Assembly: GCA_029204225.1 (NCBI GenBank)
Contig: CM055113.1
Coordinates: forward strand, 17,522,445-17,586,444
From: Diphasiastrum complanatum
Lineage: Eukaryota > Streptophyta > Lycopodiopsida > Lycopodiales > Lycopodiaceae
DNA length: 64,000 bases
Direction of reading: 5' to 3'
Shown here piece after piece: positions 23,239-34,690 of this stretch. Every line of letters begins with the position of its first letter. Position 1 is the first letter of the stretch. Under the pieces are notes generated by a model that was not told where the DNA came from, did no database searches, and saw nothing but the letters and a program-made list of their open reading frames with translations. The position numbers were made by a program, and so were the translations under genes.

Positions 23239-24089
23239 TGTCAAAGTACAGCAAAAATGGACCAAGAATAGCTCTAAATCAGATCCACAAGTGTGATTGG
23301 ATGTTAGATTAGATCAACCTATCAATCTACACAAGATTAGATAGCGTTTAGATCAAATCTAGATGAATAAATCTAACAAGAACAATCATTATTGATCAAA
23401 ATTTGTACTTGCTGGATTCACACATGTGAAAACCTATTAGAGTACGAACAGTAGGCTGAGAATAAAGTATACTAAGCTTAGAACCCAATCAATGCATAAA
23501 AACATAAGACAAATAGAGAGAAAACACTAGAATTGCTCCAAAACCAAGATTTAGCTTCCATGTCAATTATGGCCAAATGAGCCACCATATATACACAAGA
23601 GCTGTTGCTTACTCAGCTGATTTGGCATGTGTGAGAGTGCCTACTCATCAAAGGATCCACCAATAACCATCAATATGGCACATGGACCAAGTTTCCTAAC
23701 TTATAGCCACCTCCCTTGATTTTAGGCAATTTTCTTAATTTATAGGGACTTGCACAAATATCTACTACAAGTTGGATCTCACCTACTACTGATGTTTTCA
23801 CACATGTGAGCAGTCCTTGGCACATGTGATATCACTCCTATCCATGTGCAATAGCTTTTCCTACCAATAAAATGATGCCAAGTGGCATATAGCTAGAAAA
23901 CTAGATTTTTTCCATTTTAGCCACTAGATCTCAAATGAAATGGTATGTACAACCTATATGACTCATCTAAATGATAAATGCATTTATTTCACACGTGGGA
24001 ACAGTCTTCACACATTTCTAATGATGATATGTACTACTCATAATGGTATTTACAAGATTTGATCAAGTTAGCTTTTGCCAATTTTAACA
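23239..24089 (-). repeat. LTR of second copy of the pol-less LTR element (minus orientation)
   Basis: The complement of this segment matches the LTRs at 48831-49679 and 53472-54316: same start (TGTTAAAATTGGCAAAAGC), same CACATGTG-type words and same end (GCTGTACTTTGACA; the other copies have TTTCACA). The purine-rich GAGGAGGAG tract flanks it on the expected side at 24090-24098 (complement). Because the element is on the minus strand, this is its 3' LTR. It is clearly more diverged than the 48-54 kb pair. Confidence 0.85.
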
Positions 24090-24225
24090 CTCCTCCTCAA
24101 AACTAACTTGATAAAAATATGATGATATTGAGATTGACTCCATGGGCTGAATTGGTCTTCAAATAGGGATCCTTGCTGGTTCAAAGGTGTGAAGATCAGC
24201 CAATGAGCTTGATGTCGATCTGAAA

Positions 24226-26200
24226 TCACCATATCCATGATAATGCCTCTTTAATGTTGACTTTTTTGATGAACTTGAGAGCTTTACACCATCCTAGCAC
24301 CTCTTTCATTGACTTGTTCCATCCTTGAAGCATATGGTTGATCCAAAAGCTCTCCTCCTTGAAAATAGCTGCAATTCCATGATAAAATAAAGAGTTCTTC
24401 TTGCGCATGAGGATCACAAAGATCCAACATCATGTTACCAAGATCTCGAGGATTAGGCTCATCAACATTGGCAAGACTATGCATGTTATAATTACAAAGA
24501 GTTTGTATCATATCTTCATGCTTGGTTACCATGCTAATCTCAGATCTAATGAGGCTAGATACTTCATTATGGAGATAAGTTTCCTTAGAGGATGATTCAC
24601 TTTCTCTCATAAAGAGTTTACAATTTGCCTCAATACATGAAAAAAGACAATTATTCACACTATGAGTGGACAACTCACTCATGCTCTTGCAAGACTCAAG
24701 AGCATACATTTGATGAAATAACCATTCGCTTTCTAATTGATCTAAAATCAATTTCATATCATTAAGAAAATCAACTATGTTCTTAAGAGAGACACCATAC
24801 TCAACTAATATTGCTTTACTCCAACTTCGAAATGCAAAAGTCTGACTAAAGCAAATTGATTCACCAAATGACATAAGAGAAGCAACATGATATGTATACT
24901 ACTTGAAATGTGCTCCTCTTTTCCTTGAAATGTGAGCCATATGAGCTCAACCATGTCTCTTGATATTCTTCTTGGAATCATAACTTGAGAAGGACTCTCT
25001 TCCTCAATCCTTGGCACACTTGAACCTCGAGATGACTCCTCAAGATCAGCTTCTTGGTGCTCCTCCTTGATGGAAATCCGAGACCTCCATGTCTCAAAAT
25101 GATCACAACAAACATGATCATATAATGTCTACTTCATGTGATCATCAACATTACTTATGCTAGAAACATAAGTCCAAAAATCACCACAACTTGGCATGAT
25201 TTTCCTAATATTGAAATCAAGAAGTATTTCCATCTCAATAAGGCTAACTACTTGCTTATGGATATAAGTGTCCACTTTGGATGCCTCACTTATTCTCATA
25301 AGAAGTTTACAACTCACGTTTAAGATTGAAAATTTACAATCTTCAACATTATGAATGAACACATCATTCATGATCTTATTGAAACCAACAAAAAATACAT
25401 TATGAAGACATTTCCATTTCCTTGACTTCATATTCAAAGTAATTTTACAAGGAAAACATGCTTTGCTATCTATTAAGGCATCACACTCAACTAGTATTGC
25501 CTTAATCCACCTTTGAGATACAAAAATCTCTTCAAAGCAAAATAGTTCTTCATAAGATGTCATGAGAGCATAAATGGAACTATTTTCATTTTGTGATTGC
25601 TCCTCCTTAATCTTTCTTGGTTTCTCTTGGATCATAACAATAAATTTGAACTTTTCTAAAGTTCTAAGCAAAATGCTTTCCAAGGACATGAAATAAATCC
25701 AAGTGACATTAATGAAAGTGACATTTATCTTTGCATCTTGAACCAAACAATGCACTTCCAAATGAAAAACTTGTAAATGTTTGAAATGTGTGATGATGGA
25801 ATTTTGAAGACAAACCTTGTAAGTCCTTGTGAGACTCCAAGCCTCGTGCATCTTTCCACAAAGGAAACACCTTTCCTTGGATTTGTCCTTCTTTCCTTTT
25901 CACTTTGAAATTGAAGCTCCATCCTTCACCTCGGCCCCCTTGATTTGGTTTTCCTTGGATGGATTGGTCTTCATTTTGTAGCATCTTGAGACAAAATGAT
26001 CTCTCTTGCCACAAAGGTTGCATTTAGGATCCTTACTTGCCTCCAATAGGTTGCCACCTATTGATGCCATGATGAGGAAGTAAAGCCTAGTGATATGACT
26101 TTTCAAAATGTAATTTGTGACTCTCAAGAAACTAGATTTGAACACATTCAACAATCTAGACGGATCTACACAAGATCTAGACCACAAATTTTGAATCATA
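24226..26200 (-). pseudogene. Degenerate ORF of the pol-less LTR element, second copy
   Basis: Minus strand. Same protein as 51394-53346, but split by frameshifts and stops near 25900, 25130 and 24870. The N-terminus keeps the zinc knuckle CNLCGKRDHFVSRC with the His that the other copy has lost. Downstream are two related blocks (SYEELFCFEEIFVSQRWIKA at about 25550, and the counterpart SFGESICFSQTFAFRSWSKA at about 24860) that look like diverged versions of the copia sequence just ahead of RT. No YVDD, integrase or RNase H motifs are present, so the element could not replicate alone. Comparing the two copies gives the ancestral reading at most disrupted positions. Confidence 0.75.
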
Positions 26201-27520
26201 TCTCTTTCAACCTAGTCAATTGGAAACAAATCTTTGTTTTGATCACTAAGACAAAAGCACTCTATCAAATCACAAAAATCAGATCCAAACACCCCTATTG
26301 GACTCAACAAATACCAATGAATCTTCCTCTTGAGAGTTGGAATGGATTTGAAAAGATTTGACACCTAGAATTTCCTTTTCTCTTGACTAATTCTCTCAAC
26401 TTTTGAGATTCTTGAACAAAGTATGGGTTTTGTTTCAAATACTTGAAAATCAAACTTAGTCACTCCTTTTGGATTTACTCTTGACCCAAATAATATCACT
26501 CTTGAGATTTGGATTGAATTTGATTTGATTTGACAACAAATTAAACCACTAATTTTCACAAAAAAAGGATCTACACTAGATCACAAAAATTTGACATGTA
26601 TACTTGATTCAAACACACAAAGATCAGATCCAATCACCCATTTTGGAATCCCTCGTGATCCAAAGAATATCACTCTTGAGATTTGGAATGGACATGAAAT
26701 TGTTTGATAACAATCTATGTCAATAATTTTTCACCAAGCTTGAAATTTAGACATCTGGAGATTCACAAAGATCCCAACCATGCATGAACACTCAAATATG
26801 GACTCCTCCATGTTCTAGACTCCCAATGGGATCACAACTTGACCCTCACACTCTCACAAAGAAAGTTGAATAGAACTTATTTGAGTTTCATACATATAAT
26901 ATCAAAATTTTGCTCAAAAAATTGAATTCATTCACCCCCTATTGGACTCCACCAAGTACCAATGACTCTACCTCTTTAGAGTTGGAATGAAATTCAAATT
27001 TCCAGACATGTGATACTTCTCTCTCACTAAGATATGTGCTTACAAAGAGCTAATTCCACTTAGCAAGATTTGATCACAATGAAGAAGACAAATTTTCCAC
27101 CAAAGTCAAGAATTGAGTTACTAGTTCTTGCCCTCTACAAAGGAAGGATCTCTTGAAATTCTGGATCAACCACAACACATATGACTCACTCACCTTTATG
27201 ACTTTAATTCAAGACAAAAAACACATTCACACACTTGAGTAGGGGTGAACAATGTGATTTGGATCTCAAATTTTTCTCCTAGTACTTGCCAACAATTCTT
27301 ATCACATAGGTAGATTTTGCCTTTATGAGTGTTTGTGCTTTAGAAATTCACTAAGATTTCACTTGGAGGACTGATCCAAGAGTATCTTCTAGCATTTAGA
27401 TGCTTCTAGACTCGTCCCTTTCAATCTTGAACAAATCTAGAATGAAGGTATAATGGATTTCAATCACTCCCCTTGCAAATCACTCCTTAATCTTTGGTTT
27501 ATAGCACTCTTTCTCTCTCA
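26201..27520 (-). other. 5' untranslated leader of the second copy (truncated)
   Basis: Matches the leader at 50050-51390 in inverted orientation, including repeated phrases such as ATCTCAAGAGTGATATT and AATAGGGGTGTTTGGATCTGA. The similarity stops at about 27520 (CTCTCTCAACT), whereas the other copy continues about 380 bp further to its PBS and 5' LTR. The 5' LTR is thus missing here and Ty3 element 3 begins immediately. Confidence 0.7.
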
Positions 27521-27800
27521 ACTGGCTCCCTCACCACCACCATCGGTCACTGACGACCAAACCTCAACTTCAGCGCCATATTCAAATGTGAGGGAAGAGA
27601 GAAGACAGTACCAGAAAATAAGACACTGGGTACAAAAAGCACAAGAGGAGGAAAAAGAGCAAGAACAAAACAATCCCACAGAACCTCCAGTCGGCGTCAA
27701 ACGAGATCCGCAAACGAGCTCACCACTGCGCACTGATCAGAATGATCGGTTGCACCAACATGAACCACCTTTTCACATGGTGAATCTTGAGGAATGATGC
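27521..27800 (+). pseudogene. Ty3 element 3 gag-pol linker fragment
   Basis: Plus-strand open stretch with acidic/basic, Gln- and Glu-rich composition (EERRQYQKIRHWVQKAQEEE, then a Pro/Asn-rich stretch and RDPQTSSPLR), stopping just before the protease region. It resembles the polar linker between gag and protease in Ty3 elements. No zinc knuckle or major gag domain is preserved. The assignment rests mainly on position, immediately upstream of a recognisable protease on the same strand. Confidence 0.4.
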
Positions 27801-27818
27801 ATTGAAAGGCTCACACTC

Positions 27819-28350
27819 TTGCTGTCAAGCCACGTTAGTTTACCCCTCGGAGAACTACTACGAATTGCACCACAAGCGAAAAGCCTTTTAGCTGAATGGG
27901 CCAAGGCGGATGAGGAGCCAGTAGTGCTTGAGCCCATATATTGTGCTGGCTATGATGAAACAAGTAATGTCCTCCACATCGGAACAACATGGGAAAGTGA
28001 GGAACACAACATCAATTTGCCGATCAAACACAAGAGATATGAGGATGAGGCGGTAGTGGTAAATAGAGGATGCAATCTGATCTCCACTACTTTGTACAAA
28101 AAATGGGAATTACAAGGATTGAAGCCAGCCATATTCGCCATCAAGCTAGCAGATCAATCCTGTGTGAAACCAAAAGGTGTAGTTCCTAATATTCTCATAA
28201 AGATAGCAGGCATGCAGTATGTGATTACTTTTATGGTCATGAATATACCTGAATCTCCATCTGCATATCGTGTTTTACTGGAAAGACCATGGTTGAGAGG
28301 TTGCGCAAGTAGTACACAATTGGGGAACATGGAAACTCACCTTTGAGAAC
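27819..28350 (+). pseudogene. Ty3 element 3 aspartic protease-like domain, active site lost
   Basis: A retropepsin-type fold can be traced: EDEAVVVNRGCNLISTTLYK occupies the position of the usual V-L-I-D-x-G-S-x-x-N-L motif, followed by GLKPAIFAIKLADQS, GVVPNILIKIAG and YRVLLERPWLRGC (normally L-L-G-R-P-W). The catalytic Asp-Thr/Ser-Gly is replaced by Asn-Arg-Gly, so the protease would be inactive even without the stop near 28346. The domain would normally cleave the element's polyprotein. A frameshifted continuation follows at 28387-28803. Confidence 0.75.
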
Positions 28351-29279
28351 AGAGAACAGGCGATAAAGGTAGATCTAACCACATGGGTGGTAAAACCTAT
28401 TGCACCCAAAGCTGATGACGGATCATCCACGATAGATCATACGATTGACCGCCCAAGGCGAGCCAAGGGAGGTCACTATCATTCAAAGACAAATGTCATG
28501 AAATGGACGGATGCATTAGCAACTATTGACTGCCAGGCATGTCAATATGAATCAGATCTAGAACCGAGCACATCTTTACCCAAATGTTACACTATGGATG
28601 CACCAATCACATTTGGAGTGAATATGATAAACGTAGCATGGCTGTCAGTGGAGCCGATTGAAAACCCAGTGGACGATGATCTAGTCCCTTGGCAACATGC
28701 TCTAACTTATAATAAGGAGATTGAGCTGACTGATGAACAAGTCCTACACCACATGGACCCAGATCATTATGGAACCAAAAAGGTACCAGCTCAACCACCA
28801 TAAAGGTCTGCTATGGCGAAAGTCTCAAGGATCGAACCACCCAAGGCACCTACGAATAAGAAGAATCAGTTGAAGCAATGCTACAACCAGGTGATCCGAT
28901 GGAGTGACCTACCCGAAGAGGCAATAGCTACAGTAGACGTTGATATTCGCAACAGTCCCAAAGAATGACAACAAGGATGACCCCATCAAAATGACAAAAA
29001 AGAGCAAGAAAAAGGGTGTTGGATTCCTTGAAGTCAATCAAGTTGGACTCAGATACAACGTCATCTTCTACATAGGTGACAGAAAATAAAAAAATGACCA
29101 GTCGGGCCAAGATCAATATGCTAAAGGAGGAATCTCGACGAGCTCCAGTTCATGAGATGCCTGATACTTTCAAGAATTATACATTGGACGACATGGAAAT
29201 CATGATGCCACAAGCCCAACAAGAACTTGATCAAAGTTAGGCACTAGCGGAACAAGTCTTCGAGGGACCTGCGCAAACA
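28351..29279 (+). pseudogene. Ty3 element 3 protease-RT linker
   Basis: Plus-strand translation in several frames: RPRRAKGGHYHSK, ATIDCQACQYESDLEPS, FGVNMINVAWLSVEPIENP, ELTDEQVLHHMDPDHYG, and, after frameshifts, VHEMPDTFKNYTLDD (about 29150), which matches the start of element 1 pol at about 11640. It is the variable spacer that joins protease to RT in this family. Multiple stops between 28800 and 29280 mean it is not translatable. No catalytic motif. Confidence 0.6.
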
Positions 29280-30320
29280 TAGCCGATGAATCTTGCGGAA
29301 CCAGGAGAAGAAGAAAGGATAGTGCATGTGGGAGAGCAGTTAACACCCACGCAGTTCAAAAGACTACGATCCTTGTTGGTGGAATATAAAGACTGTTTTT
29401 CCTGGAGCTATAGTGATCTAAAGGGCATTTTGCCAACAGTAGTCCAACACACCATATCTTTGGTGGACGGAGCAGTCCCCAAGGTAAGCCGTTACTACTG
29501 CTGCAAGTCAAATTATACAGAACTGATCAAGCAAGAGTTGCAGAAACTTATGGATGCAGATTTCATTTACAAAATTAAGCACATGGAATGGGTATCGCCG
29601 ATAGTTATAGTACCCAAGAAGAATGGTAAAATGCAAATCTGTGTGAATCTGAAGGCGCTTAATGCAGTCACCAAGAAGGACCATTTATGGAAAGTGTCCT
29701 CGATAGATTAGCTGGTAACAAAGCCTACAGTTTTTTGGACGGCTTCAGCAGCTACAACCAGGTGAAAATAGCCCCCCAGGACCAGCACAAGACAACATTT
29801 GCCACAGAATGGGAAACTTATGCTTATAAAGTAATGCCATTCGGACTTTGCAATGCCCCAAGCACTTTCCAGCGAGTCATGCAGACATCATTCAAAGATT
29901 ATTTGCAAAAAATTTTGGAAATTTTCTTGGACGATCTGTGCGTGCATGGACCAAATTCAGGACACTTATCCAATTTGGAGAAGGTGCTACAAAAATGTCG
30001 CAAATACCAGATCTCCCTGAATCCAAAAAAATGTCAATTCTGGGTGACACATGGCTTGATACTCGGCCATATAGTGTCAAGACACGGGATCACCACAAAT
30101 CTATCAAGGATCTGGATCATTGTTGATTTACCACCACCGGGGACGATCCGTGAGGTCTATATTTTCATGGGTCATGCTAACTATTATAGGATCTTCATTC
30201 TTGATTTTGCGGAGTTAGCCAGACCAATTTACAAGCTCACAACGGATTCACATTTGAATGAGGAAGCTCTAAAGGCTTTCCAGAAGATTAAAGATGCATT
30301 GGTCTCAGCACCAGTCCTAT
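29280..30320 (+). pseudogene. Ty3 element 3 reverse transcriptase
   Basis: Plus strand: NLAEPGEEERIVHVGEQLTP, FKRLRSLLVEYKDCFSWSYS, SRYYCCKSNY, WVSPIVIVPKKNGK, ICVNLKALN, then a deletion or frameshift at about 29690, where the LPF block is shortened; YSFLDGFSSYNQ, VMPFGLCNAPSTFQRVM, the active site IFLDDLCVHGPNS (both Asp retained, unlike element 1), LILGHIVSRHG, and LPPPGTIREVYIFMGHANYY. Closely related to the pol at 8760-11650. It belongs to the same family as elements 1, 2 and 4 by these motifs. Confidence 0.9.
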
Positions 30321-30766
30321 GACCACCCAATTGGTCCATTGAGTTCCATGTGCATACGGACGCATCGAAGTATGCAGTTGGAGCAGTCTTAACCCAGCCA
30401 GGTGAACACAAAAAGGATTTTCCAATCTGATTTGCAAGCCGACAGCTCAGTGATACCGAAATGAATTATTCAACCACAGAACGAGAAGCATTGGCAATGG
30501 TCTATGCGGTTAAGAAGTTTTGACACTATTTGATGGCCACACATTTTGCTTTTTATACGGACCATCAACCCTTGCTATATCTCGTTAATAAAACTTGCAA
30601 CATCGGGAGAATCACCAGATGGCTCCTGTTGTTGTTGGAATTTGATTTTCGGATAGTAGTTCGCAAGGAAAAACAACACTACATGGTAGATCATGTGTCA
30701 TGAATCAAGGGAAAGGAGATTGCAATCCAACCCGACGATGAGCTGGCAGATGCTACCTTATTTTAT
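30321..30766 (+). pseudogene. Ty3 element 3 RNase H
   Basis: Plus strand, after an in-frame stop at 30320: FHVHTDASKYAVGAVL (first catalytic Asp), FASRQLSDTEM, TEREALAMVYAVKKF (Glu), ATHFAFYTDHQPLLYLVN (Asp), and HYMVDHVS. Stops at about 30428, 30521 and 30702, at positions that are sense codons or differently placed in element 1, show decay. It normally removes the RNA template during reverse transcription. Confidence 0.85.
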
Positions 30767-31883
30767 GTGGATATAGTACCAAAAGGGGCTGTCGACATTG
30801 TTGAATATCTAATGCGGGGCCAACCAGACAAATCACTACCAAAGGCGGAACAACGAATATTGATCTTGAAGGCTAGACCTTATCAGCTGATTACCGGCCA
30901 GTTGTACCGAAGAGGTCCAGACGGAATTCTTTGGCGGTGTATTCTTCATCATGAGACCACCCAGATCATTTTGCTTTCACATGAAGGCATGGGTGGAGGC
31001 CATTTTGCATCTGACATAACAGTTCACAAGATCTTGCAATCAGGATGTTGGTGGCCAACGATTCATAAAGACACGGAGGAATACTTGAAAAAGTGCGATG
31101 TGTGTCAAAGGGCAAGGAGACCAATGAGATTGAACTATGATCTACTGCACCGAATGTTAGCCCAAGCATTGTTCGAAAAATGGGGATTGGAATATATTGG
31201 TCCAATTCACCCTGCAACAAGGAGTTCCCAGGCTCGATACATAATCGTAGCCACAGACTACCTCACCAAATGGGTCAAAGCCAAGGCAGTACGAGTAGCT
31301 GACGCTAGGACCACTGCCAAGTTCCTTTATGAAAATATCATTGTGCGCTTCGGGTGCCCGGTGGAACTAGTCAGTGATCGCGGAAGCCATTTCATCAACG
31401 AGACCATCAAGGTCCTGTTGGAGGAATTCTTCGTGATCCACAGAACCAGTACGCCTTATTATCCTCGTGGTAATGGGCAAGCAGAATCATCTAATAAGAT
31501 CCTGTGTAGCGTGCTCACAAAAACAGTTGAAGCTAGCAGATCAGATTGGGAACACAAGTTGCATGCTGCACTGTGGGCATTCAGGATAGCATATAAAGGG
31601 AGCACTGATAAAACACCCTTCCAATTGGTATATGGTTAGGATGCTGTGATGTCAGTAGAGTTTTTAGTTCCTTCATTAAGGATTGTCACCGCGCAACGTC
31701 TTAATGAGTCCAAATATCTATAGCTACACCACGAAGCTTTGCATAAACTCTGTGAAACACGCTTACTAGTTGTGCAAGCACTGGCAACTGAAAAGGAAAG
31801 ACGCAAAGCTTGGCATGATCGCAGATTACAAAAGAAGGATCTTTGTTCAGGAGATCTGGTCCTGATGTATAAAACCAAGGAAT
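30767..31883 (+). pseudogene. Ty3 element 3 integrase
   Basis: Open over about 290 residues: KARPYQLITGQLYRRGPDG, HEGMGGGHFASD, CDVCQRARRPMR, WGLEYIGPIHPAT (the Asp of the core, in D-Y-I-G form, is Glu here; the D of IVATDYLTKW is kept), VSDRGSHFINE, YPRGNGQAESSNK (Glu). A stop at 31639 precedes the C-terminal domain (HEALHKLCETRLL, KKDLCSGDLVLMYKTK), which is cut at about 31883 by an LTR-end fragment, so element 3 lacks its 3' ORF. Many motifs are better preserved than in element 1. Confidence 0.9.
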
Positions 31884-32013
31884 AGAGTTAAGGGAGAAAG
31901 TGGGAAATTAACTAAAAGTAGCATCTATGCATAGTTAGGCACCTATCTAGTGATCTAACCTTTGTTGACAGGCGGAAGGGCTATACTACGAAAGATCCTT
32001 GACACCACAGCCA
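31884..32013 (+). repeat. LTR-end fragment joined directly to integrase
   Basis: About 130 bp nearly identical to 22014-22148, the last part of the LTR next to the Asp-type PBS: GAGTTAAGGGAGAAAGTGGG, ..., GACAGGCGGAAGGGCTATAC, ..., GACACCACAG. Here it follows a truncated integrase and is not followed by a PBS, so it is a recombination product rather than an intact LTR. Confidence 0.75.
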
Positions 32014-32879
32014 GTCTTGGATTAATTCCAAGATCCATGTTCAAGTCAACATAGATTAATTCTTAGGAGTGTTGAAAATGAAAAATCATCTATCTTGACT
32101 TTTGGTTTTGATAAGGTTTTTTTCTACATGTATGTAATGTTTCATATTGAAAATGCCAAATTTGGCCTAGAGAAAACTTGAGCTATATGGGTTATATGAA
32201 GTCTAGTTGGTCAAGTACAACATGCATATAGATTTAAGGCATAACCATTCTTTGATTACTAGTATGCTAGATTGTGTTTTAGTCATAAATTCTTGTACTA
32301 GATCTTGATATACAATCTAGAATCAGTTTATGTGCTAAACAGAAAGCTTAATAAGATCATTCACACTTGGAATTGGTTTTCCCACAAGTGTGAACCTGCT
32401 AGATTTCAACATAGAGGAGAAGATTTACAATGCACAATAAATCGACCTTAGAATTTTAAAACTAGCACTGTAGACTACCATTTCCATATAAAATACAATT
32501 CATAAAAGCCCATACAAAGCAACCAACTCATCAAACAAAGAATGAAACCCTTGTCAATGATGATAAGGAATTTGAAATACACAATAGAAACTTTGCACCT
32601 AGTAGTCTCAAATTTAGAACATGACAAGAACCAAGAATCAAGAACATGGACATGGATTAGAAAGAACCAAAAAAAGATATGTGAAACTTTCTTAGAAATA
32701 ATGTCTATGAGGTGATGTAAAAACTATAGCATCTAGTAATCAACCTCTCACTCTTGCGAAATCTCAACTCTCTCTCTTGTTGGGTCTTGAGATAGAGAAC
32801 CTATGGCTCTTATACCACTTGTTGGCGGTGGTACATGTATTTGAAAAAAAATAATTTATCAGCTCTGATACCACTCTTG
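32014..32879. other. Gene-free copia leader remnant (minus orientation)
   Basis: No coding frame. Its right end carries two copia-type PBS sequences in minus orientation: GGCTCTTATACCA at 32803-32815 and GCTCTGATACCA at 32864-32875, complementary strands TGGTATAAGAGCC and TGGTATCAGAGC. This marks it as the 5' internal leader of one or two minus-strand copia elements. Confidence 0.55.
32864..32875 (-). promoter_or_regulatory. Copia primer-binding site (initiator-Met type)
   Basis: The minus strand reads TGGTATCAGAGC, the canonical plant copia PBS, four bases inside the end of the LTR at 32880. Confidence 0.8.
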
Positions 32880-33825
32880 CTGAATATGAGATCTAGACAA
32901 GAGAAACACAACGTTAAACTATAACAGGGTCTTGACAATCTGTTGATTCAGACCATTTTTTAGAACGATCAAAGGAATATCTTTGTAGGTGTCTAAGACA
33001 ACCATGAAGACAACGATACAATTAGGCATCTATGACAGCCATGCTTTTTTCAAGTTAGATATTCCGCATGAGTCGTGAAAACGAGTATTAGAGATAATCT
33101 AGGAAGAATTTATTAGAAAGCATTCATCAGTGCAAATACATGTAAAGAAAATAGAGAATCTATGTATTAGCTATTTTGTGCCCGAAAATAGTTTATAATA
33201 GTAATGCACTATGTGTTGTGATCCTACTATGTTGATTACATATTGAGTAATATCTCTACTTCTTGAACTACTTTCAATCTCTCTAATAATCTTTGATTCT
33301 ATAGAATTAGATAATCTGATACAATGGAGTTCACGAAGGAACCTTGATTCAAAATTTCACTGATTGATTGACTCTCCAGTTCATTTGTATGATGTTTTTG
33401 TTGTTCTATCTACTTCTGTTATTGTGTATATAAATACATCAGTTGCGGCGCAATTGTAAGAGTAAGGTCGTGAAGTGGTGTAGTTACTACAATGTGAACG
33501 ATGACATAGTCTGTGTTGGATAGAGCAGATTGAGAGCTTCCTATTGAGTGTTAACAGTCGACGGTGGATGTCGAGGGAGTTGAATGAGTCGAGTTGACTA
33601 TTTGCCCTTGAGTCAATGAGGTTGATGTTGAATATGTCAAACTCGGGCATGTCGAAGTCAATGTTGCTCTGCTTAGAAGTCGGGTATGTCAAAGCCGATG
33701 TATAAATAGACTATTTGACTTATGCGAGTAAGGTTGCATGCTGCTGTTGAGAGAGAAGATTTACATAGTATGGTAGTACTCAGAAAATGAATTCAGTTGA
33801 GTAGGAGTGAAGATTAACTCCAACA
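32880..33825 (-). repeat. Copia LTR, minus orientation
   Basis: On the minus strand it starts TGTTGGAGTTAATCTTCACT and ends CATATTCAGCA. A PBS lies beyond its 3' end (32864-32875) and a purine-rich tract (AAGCTTACGGGGGAG, complement of 33826-33840) plus copia pol end beyond its 5' end. It therefore serves as 5' LTR for the left fragment and 3' LTR for the right one. No second LTR was found in the window. Confidence 0.6.
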
Positions 33826-33838
33826 CTCCCCCGTAAGC

Positions 33839-34265
33839 TTAACTCCTAGGATCTTGAATGAAACTTAATAAGCAGCATAAAGTAACATGCTTTTCCCTCG
33901 ACATAGGTTTAGTCAAATTATCAGCCAACATATTGTTAGTGTGACAATAATTTAATTCGACAACCTTGTTGAGAACTTTCTCTCTAAGAAAATGAAATTC
34001 AATGTCAACGTGTTTAGTTCTAGAGTGAGTTTGTGGGTTCAGAGATAGAGCAATGTAGCTCTTATTGTCAGAATGGAGTATAGTTGGTCTGAGTTGAGGG
34101 AATTTCAGATCTTGGAACAATATTCTGAGCCAAATGATTTTGTTTACTGCAAAGGTCGCTGCGACAGCAAGTAGTGATTGAATTGATTGAATGTCTCAGC
34201 GTAGTCAGTCCCATAAGTTTGTTTGTATCCTTTGATGACTAGTCGAGCTTTCCATCTGGTTGTTT
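33839..34265 (-). pseudogene. Copia pol remnant: RT start joined to RNase H end
   Basis: Minus strand: 34265-34150 reads RWKARLVIKGYKQTYGTDYAETF, split here by notation only (RWKARLVIKGYK, then GTDYAETF), the copia RT N-terminal block. It is followed directly by the RNase H end from 34120: LHSDNKSYIALSLN, RTKHVDIEFHFLREKV, NNMLADNLTKPMSREKH. The middle of pol, including YVDD, is deleted. It ends at the purine tract next to the LTR at 33825. Its 5' side abuts Ty3 integrase on the other strand at about 34266. Confidence 0.75.
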
Positions 34266-34690
34266 TTTCAACTAGTTTATGGTCAAGATGTTGTCATGCC
34301 GATTGAATTTTGAATACCATCTTTACGCATAGCAGCAACAGAATGGTTAAATGATGATAAGTCTTTACAACTATGTCATGAACCGTTGCACAAATTGTGT
34401 GAAACAAGATTGATGGCAGTTCATGCGTTAGCAACAAAGAAAGCCCATCGTAAGCATGGCACGATCGTCATTTGCACAAAAAGGATATGAAAGAAGGAGA
34501 TCTAGCACTGATGTACAAAACCAAATTGATCAAGGGAAAATTGAAATTTACCAGTGAAGGACCATATAAAGTAAAGGAAATCTTGAGCTATGGAACAATG
34601 ATTCTTAAACACTTGGACGAAAAATGTTTTGATACTCCCGTGAATGACAACCGATTTACGCAAGTTTTGACAGCCTGCTCCGCCAGTTCA
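34266..34690 (+). pseudogene. Ty3 element 4 integrase C-terminal domain
   Basis: Plus strand, starting abruptly at FQLVYGQDVVMPIEF (about 34268), then SLQLCHEPLHKLCETRLMAVHALA and, after a frameshift near 34440, HKKDMKEGDLALMYKTKLIK, LKFTSEGPYKVKEIL, FDTPVNDNRF. The GPYKVKEIL block is the G-P-Y/F module of Ty3 integrases. The catalytic core and all upstream domains are missing; the left boundary coincides with the copia fragment. It is followed by the same spacer and 3' ORF arrangement as element 2, in plus orientation. Confidence 0.8.
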
